Shown here: positions 44,364-47,837 of the stretch, one piece after another
How positions within the stretch are numbered: position 1 is the stretch's first letter
How the letters are laid out: the number at the start of each line of letters is the position of its first letter
NCBI RefSeq assembly: GCF_023223645.1
Contig: NZ_JALKBY010000018.1
Coordinates: 1-47,837 of the forward strand
Source: Natroniella sulfidigena
GTDB taxonomy: Bacteria > Bacillota > Halanaerobiia > Halobacteroidales > Halobacteroidaceae
Reading direction: 5' to 3'
Length of the DNA: 47,837 nucleotides
Position numbers and translations under genes: made by a program
The notes under the pieces: generated by a model
Told to the model about the DNA's origin: nothing
The model's database searches: none
What the model saw: the letters and a program-made list of their open reading frames with translations, nothing else

Positions 44364-44873
44364 TTAATCTAGATAAGTAGCTAAAATTTCTCCAAAATAG
44401 AGCATATGATAATCATCTTGATTATCATCAGAATACCATTTGGTTTGATAATCTTGCACTAAATCATCTTCATCCATCTGCTGTCTAAATTTAATCTGAC
44501 ATTCATAATGTAATTGACAACCTTTAATCAATGGAACCTTCACCTTATTAGCAGGTATAATTTCTAAATTACACTCTTTAAATTTATCATAATCACGCCC
44601 TGATTTTGTACCACAAAAATTAATCTCTTGCTTCATCTTCTCTCCTAATGGAATACTGACTGTAAATTGCTCACTTTCTGCAAGTAGTTGATAGGTATAA
44701 CGTGATTTCCTCACTAATACTGTGAAGACAGGTTTGCCCCAGATATAACCAATACTTCCCCAACCAATGGTCATTGTATTTAATTCATCTCCAGACTTAA
44801 CTGTTAAGAAAGCTCCTTTAGCCAAACCATCCATAGCTTCTTCTAAATACTCATTATAACTTATTTCTCGCAA
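44364..44873 (-). CDS. Flavin reductase-like / FMN-binding split-barrel protein
   Basis: 169 residues. KGAFLTVKSGDELNTMTIGWGSIGYIWGKPVFTVLVRKSRYT is the FMN-binding split barrel, with KSRYTYQLL typical of the family. SIPLGEKMKQEINFCGTKSGRDYDKF follows. May reduce FMN or act as an oxidoreductase. Ribosome site AAGGAGGAG. Together with the tautomerase it is separate from the pyl genes by a terminator. Confidence 0.85.
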   Translation of the reverse strand: MREISYNEYLEEAMDGLAKGAFLTVKSGDELNTMTIGWGSIGYIWGKPVFTVLVRKSRYTYQLLAESEQFTVSIPLGEKMKQEINFCGTKSGRDYDKFKECNLEIIPANKVKVPLIKGCQLHYECQIKFRQQMDEDDLVQDYQTKWYSDDNQDDYHMLYFGEILATYLD

Positions 44874-44891
44874 AATACTCCTCCTTTATTG

Positions 44892-45020
44892 ATATACAGT
44901 GTCAGTGTGAGTAGTGTGTGTGAGTAAAAAAAACCTTAAGTGTGTGTGAGTAAAAAAAACCTTATCCTTTATGACTTTGATCTCACTCACACTCCCACAC
45001 ATAACTGACACATTATTATA
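44892..45020. repeat. MITE-like palindromic element D
   Basis: TTGATATACAGTGTCAGTGTGAG at the left (partly shared with element A) faces CACACATAACTGACACATTA at the right. Inside, GTGTGTGTGAGTAAAAAAAACCTTA-like units occur twice in tandem (24-base period, 44917-44965). No gene. Confidence 0.55.
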
Positions 45021-45056
45021 GCTGATCTTTATTCATTACCCCTGATGGTTAGTACC

Positions 45057-45872
45057 TTACCCAACCAATTTTCTATCAATAGCCTGTGCAACCCTCTTTA
45101 ATCCTCCAACTAAATCACCGAAATCTTGTGGTAATAAAGACTGTTGTCCATCACATAAAGCCTCTTCAGGATGAGGATGAATCTCCACAATAATTCCATC
45201 TGCTCCAGCAGTAATCCCTGCTTTAGCTAAAGGACTTACTAAACTTCTCTTACCAGTTCCATGACTTGGATCAATAATAATCGGTAAATTAGTAACTTCT
45301 TTAATTAAAGCAATCGCATTTAAATCAAGAGTATTTCTCGTGGCAGTTTCAAAAGTTCTAATCCCCCGTTCACATAAGATTACTCTCGGATTGCCGTGAG
45401 TGATGATATATTCGGCTGCTAATAACCACTCTTTAATCGTAGCAGCATAACCCCGCTTTAACATCACAGGTGTATCTACCTGCCCTAATTTCTTTAATAA
45501 GCCATAATTTTGCATATTACGAGAACCAATCTGTAAAATATCAGCATACGCATCAACTAATTCTAAATCCTCTGAATCCATAACCTCCGTAACAATCTTA
45601 AGCCCTGTCTTCTCTCTAGCCTCTGCTAATAATTTTAAACCTTCTTCACCTAATCCTTGAAAACTATGTGGTGAAGTACGAGGTTTAAAAGCACCACCTC
45701 GTAAGATCTGTCCTCCATTCTTTTTGACCTCCTCTGCCGTCTCTAATAACTGTTTTCTACCCTCTACAGCACACGGGCCAGCCATAACTACCAACTCTTT
45801 ACCACCAATCTCCAAATCATTGCCTATCTTAACCACATCATATTTATTCTCGACTTCTAAATTACTCAACAT
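45057..45872 (-). CDS. aroF: 3-deoxy-7-phosphoheptulonate synthase (DAHP synthase, AroF type)
   Basis: 271 residues, class I-beta type. [20 protein letters not shown] at the N-terminus, [65 protein letters not shown] with metal-binding His, and [18 protein letters not shown]. Condenses PEP and erythrose-4-phosphate, first step of aromatic amino-acid synthesis. The native start is ATG at 45872 with AAAGGGGAG; the reading frame runs on 53 codons upstream through a repeat and the T-box terminator. A T-box leader regulates it by uncharged tRNA. No other aro genes nearby. Confidence 0.94.
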   Translation of the reverse strand: MLSNLEVENKYDVVKIGNDLEIGGKELVVMAGPCAVEGRKQLLETAEEVKKNGGQILRGGAFKPRTSPHSFQGLGEEGLKLLAEAREKTGLKIVTEVMDSEDLELVDAYADILQIGSRNMQNYGLLKKLGQVDTPVMLKRGYAATIKEWLLAAEYIITHGNPRVILCERGIRTFETATRNTLDLNAIALIKEVTNLPIIIDPSHGTGKRSLVSPLAKAGITAGADGIIVEIHPHPEEALCDGQQSLLPQDFGDLVGGLKRVAQAIDRKLVG

Positions 45873-45894
45873 TTTTAATCCACTCCCCTTTACT

Positions 45895-45935
45895 AGTTTA
45901 CAGTTTATAATTGACAGTTTACAATTTACAATTAA
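45895..45935. repeat. TTTACAGTTTACAATT repeat
   Basis: Units TTTACAGTTTATAATTGACAG and TTTACAATTTACAATTAAA between the T-box and aroF. Similar text occurs at 3600-3625 before dnaE and at 16003-16030 before hydB. Confidence 0.55.
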
Positions 45936-45967
45936 AGAACACCCCAGTCTTAATTCAGAGCTAAATA

Positions 45968-46219
45968 CAAAAAACCTATCTTGCCATCCGTATAGGACGA
46001 AACAAGATAGGTTTAAGTTCCGTGGTACCACCCTAATTGATCAATAATTATTGATCCACTAGTTTAAGTAACGATTTGATTACCGGTATAACTTACTAAT
46101 AATTTCAGTTATACAGCTCCAGAGCGAAATTTCAATCAAAGTTTCTTAGAGATGCTCCCAGCCGATGACATCTCCTCTCTACAAGAAAAACCTTTAATCT
46201 ACTTAACCCCTTCTTCGCT
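45968..46219 (-). promoter_or_regulatory. T-box leader of aroF
   Basis: Contains the T-box AGGGTGGTACCACGGA at 46034-46019 and a terminator whose arms AAACCTATCTTG and CAAGATAGGTTT lie at 45971-46014. Stem I has AGCGAA/TTCGCT at its base, an AGTAG motif, and AGAGATG/CATCTCT apical parts. The acceptor-binding UGGU predicts a tRNA with A73, so Tyr or Phe rather than Trp. A likely specifier is UUC in GAAATTTCGC, tentative. Uncharged tRNA would allow readthrough into aroF. Confidence 0.92.
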
Positions 46220-46373
46220 TTTAAATTATTTATTTGTTCGCTCAATCATTATCATTTATGTTGCTATTTATTTTAACAGTTAAATTTTAGTTTGTCAAGA
46301 CTGATTTTCTATTTATAATATACATTATTCAGCTAAATCGTGTCTAATTTATGATGATTTTTTGAATCATACC

Positions 46374-46609
46374 TCACCCACTAGTGACTAATCCAAAATG
46401 TTCTGCTCCACTCTCTTCCATCTTCTTAGCTCGCTCTAACACCTCATCTTCTTCTAATAAAGGATAAGTAGTTGCTGTAGTATCATAATGAACAGATTGT
46501 GAGCAGAAGATACAATCCTCTGAACAGTTACCTGATTTAGCATTGACTATTGAACATAAGTCTACCTTCTGACCAATAAATTGATTCTTAATTCGATTAG
46601 CTGCTGCTA
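46374..46609 (-). pseudogene. bioB: bioB fragment (biotin synthase), cut by an insertion element
   Basis: About 78 codons from the N-terminal third of biotin synthase: AANRIKNQFIGQKVDLCSIV and the radical-SAM Cys in NAKSGNCSEDCIFCSQSVHY, then HFGLVTSG and a stop. The 5' side runs straight into the IS right end at 46610. The 3' side is also truncated: nothing after LVTSG resembles the remaining 230 residues. Cannot be functional. Confidence 0.85.
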
Positions 46610-46748
46610 TTGACGCTCTGCGGGGCAAGCCCACGCAGATTCCTTATTCGTAGAGAATTGCCCACTTAAAGCATACCCAATGGTAGATTAAGCAGGTCTT
46701 ATGCTCTCTCCAAAGGCGTAAATTCCTGTCCGCCCGACAGTATATAGA
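46610..46748 (-). ncRNA. IS605/IS1341-type right end and likely omega-RNA
   Basis: Region after the tnpB stop with a 3' end hairpin GCGTGGGCTTGCCCCGC and final TCAA at 46613-46610, the usual right-end signature of these elements. Upstream stem GGGCGGACAGGAATTTACGCC-like text fits the guide RNA of TnpB nucleases, whose scaffold overlaps the end of tnpB and whose guide is the flanking DNA, here bioB. Confidence 0.7.
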
Positions 46749-46980
46749 CTATCTTATACCTAATTCTAATTTGCCTTGCTTTAAAAGGTTTAAACTAGCA
46801 TTTTCATCCCGATCGTGGATTGCACCACACTCACAACTCCAAGTACGAACTGATAGGTCTTTAACTTCTGGATTTTTAGTACCACACTCATTACAAATTT
46901 GACTACTACCAAAAAACCTATCTACTTTATGTATGATACAATCGTACCATTTCCCTTTATACTCAAGCATTGTAATAGAG
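46749..46980 (-). pseudogene. TnpB C-terminal part (IS605/IS1341 family)
   Basis: About 73 residues or a few more: MLEYKGKWYDCIIHKVDRFF, then the zinc finger SSQICNECGTKNPEV ... CECGAIHDRDENASLNLL. In TnpB the segment VDRFFGSSQICNECG leads into the RuvC-III Asp in DRDENA, which is present. The upstream part of the gene lies beyond a group II intron inserted just before MLEYK; in frame S-I-T-M-L-E-Y runs up to the intron boundary. Confidence 0.88.
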
Positions 46981-47072
46981 ATAGGTAAGCCTTCAATAGT
47001 AATATTACCTATTTCCAGCCTTTCCCCCTCTTCACACCTAACGTGAGATTTTCAAACTCACTAGGCGTTCCA
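46981..47072 (-). ncRNA. Group II intron 3' end: domains V and VI
   Basis: Domain V: ACGCCTA/TAGGTGT lower stem, two-base bulge (GT), GTGAG/CTCAC upper stem with a GAAA-containing loop, and CGC as the catalytic triad. Domain VI follows with ATAGGTAA/TTACCTAT arms. The 3' splice site is near 46981, immediately before the tnpB exon. Confidence 0.82.
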
Positions 47073-47079
47073 TCATAGT

Positions 47080-47748
47080 CTAAGTTAGTTCGATACAATC
47101 ATTTCCTGCCTTAGCTCGAAGTTTGTTGAGTTTACTCAGGGCATCTTCATCAAGAATCCCTTTCACCTTATCATAGTAGAGTTTAATTGTTTCTTCTTTA
47201 GTAGCGTGGATTAACTTGTGTATATCTTTCTTAACTAGACACAAGTTTCTATAAGTGTCCTTACCACCTAATTTTCGTGGTTTCTTGTGATGACACTCTA
47301 TATCTCCAATAAACAAAGGAAATCTAGTAATAAAACAACAACCATTTTGACCAGAGTATCTGGCAATTCGGTTATCATTGTATTTAGTAGTTTCACCTCT
47401 TACTGGATTCTCTACTAAGTATTTTTGTACTACTGGTGATACACTTTTAAGTTTCTTGTGTATCTTTTCCCTTCCTTCTTTGGTGTAATCACATATTCTC
47501 TGTGAAAAGTGCATAGGAATATTAAAGGTTACACCTGTAATTGGAAATATTCTGATTCCTGCTACATAATAAGGTTTATAGTTATACTTTCCATAAAACT
47601 TTTTGAAAGCTCTTGATTCAATACCTTTTTCACTTAAATCCGAGCTAAGTCGGTTCTCGATATTTTTATTAACTAAGAAGGCTATATCTCTAAAATCATG
47701 TGAAACCATTGTAGCCATAGAATAATAGTTCTGCATTCCAAGTATCAT
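47080..47748 (-). CDS. Group II intron-encoded protein, maturase X and HNH domains (partial)
   Basis: 222 residues corresponding to the end of a group II intron reverse transcriptase/maturase. MILGMQNYYSMATMVSHDF belongs to the maturase (X) domain; the C-terminal IECHHKKPRKLGGKDTYRNLCLV is an HNH nuclease core used in target-site cleavage. Upstream in frame there is a TGA at 47772-47770, eight codons before the first Met, while another frame is open up to the window edge, so the protein may be frameshifted. Stop TAG, next to domain V. Confidence 0.85.
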   Translation of the reverse strand: MILGMQNYYSMATMVSHDFRDIAFLVNKNIENRLSSDLSEKGIESRAFKKFYGKYNYKPYYVAGIRIFPITGVTFNIPMHFSQRICDYTKEGREKIHKKLKSVSPVVQKYLVENPVRGETTKYNDNRIARYSGQNGCCFITRFPLFIGDIECHHKKPRKLGGKDTYRNLCLVKKDIHKLIHATKEETIKLYYDKVKGILDEDALSKLNKLRAKAGNDCIELT

Positions 47749-47837
47749 TGAATTTAGTTTCGGTGTTTGTCAAGTAAGTTGTCGCATTTAATTAAAAATT
47801 TCTTTGAATACTTTTCATTCAGAACTCCAGTTAGGAG

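Larger units (their letters stand above)
46981..47837 (-). mobile_element. Group II intron (3' portion, runs off the window)
   Basis: Intron encoding a maturase with HNH endonuclease, inserted in a tnpB gene that lies in bioB. The 5' end and the reverse transcriptase domains are outside the window. Confidence 0.85.

Noticed and set aside
45873-46031. Upstream extension of aroF by 53 codons
   Set aside because: It would translate the T-box terminator and a repeat; the ATG at 45872 has a proper ribosome site and matches the family start.

Overview
The window is a low-G+C bacterial chromosome segment. It most resembles the Halanaerobiales (Acetohalobium-like anaerobic, halophilic Firmicutes). 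The grounds are an NADH-linked [FeFe] hydrogenase (hydABC), sporulation genes ytrH/ytrI beside dnaE, strong AGGAGG ribosome sites, and above all a bacterial-type pyrrolysine (Pyl) system with a split PylS next to a methylamine methyltransferase gene. The genus is inferred from gene content, not from an alignment.

Layout. 1-9.2 kb: dnaE (minus), ytrHI (plus), then an aminotransferase, typA, a PHP phosphoesterase and yjbQ (minus). 9.2-12.3 kb: a small unknown gene, then a Na+/solute symporter with a tiny partner protein whose N-terminus copies that of the symporter. 12.35-16.8 kb: hydCBA hydrogenase operon (minus) with a palindromic repeat element between hydC and hydB. 17-20.7 kb: SulP and SLC13-type transporters. 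20.7-23.1 kb: a Fur-family regulator, lactate dehydrogenase and an Nfu-type Fe-S protein. 23.1-24.3 kb: seven tRNA genes (Pro, Arg, Lys, Glu, Asp, Thr, Tyr), most separated by copies of one palindromic spacer. 24.4-27.7 kb: trmL, DUF523, a small acidic protein, DUF362 and a Cu/Zn-SOD-like protein. 27.9 kb: a CAU-anticodon tRNA. 28.2-31.7 kb: a NitT/TauT-type ABC importer and a TauE-type exporter. 32-33.2 kb: an unknown conserved protein and a YccF protein.

33.3-44.0 kb, minus strand, is the most informative region. In transcription order it holds pylT (tRNA-Pyl, CUA), a corrinoid-protein remnant, pylSn, pylSc, pylB, pylC, pylD, a HyuA-like ASKHA ATPase, mtbB with an in-frame UAG read as Pyl, mtbC, a pterin-dependent methyltransferase and an iron-sulfur flavoprotein. 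Together they should make pyrrolysine, insert it into MtbB, demethylate dimethylamine onto the MtbC corrinoid, and pass the methyl group to tetrahydrofolate. The ATPase and flavoprotein are plausible, unproven redox helpers. Several ordinary genes here end in UAG, some with immediate back-up stops, which matters in a cell with an amber suppressor tRNA.

44-47.8 kb: a tautomerase, a flavin reductase, and aroF under a T-box leader. Last comes a nested wreck: a bioB fragment interrupted by an IS605/IS1341-type tnpB element, itself interrupted by a group II intron whose 3' part runs off the window.

Intergenic DNA is rich in dispersed palindromes and short tandem repeats of at least four families.
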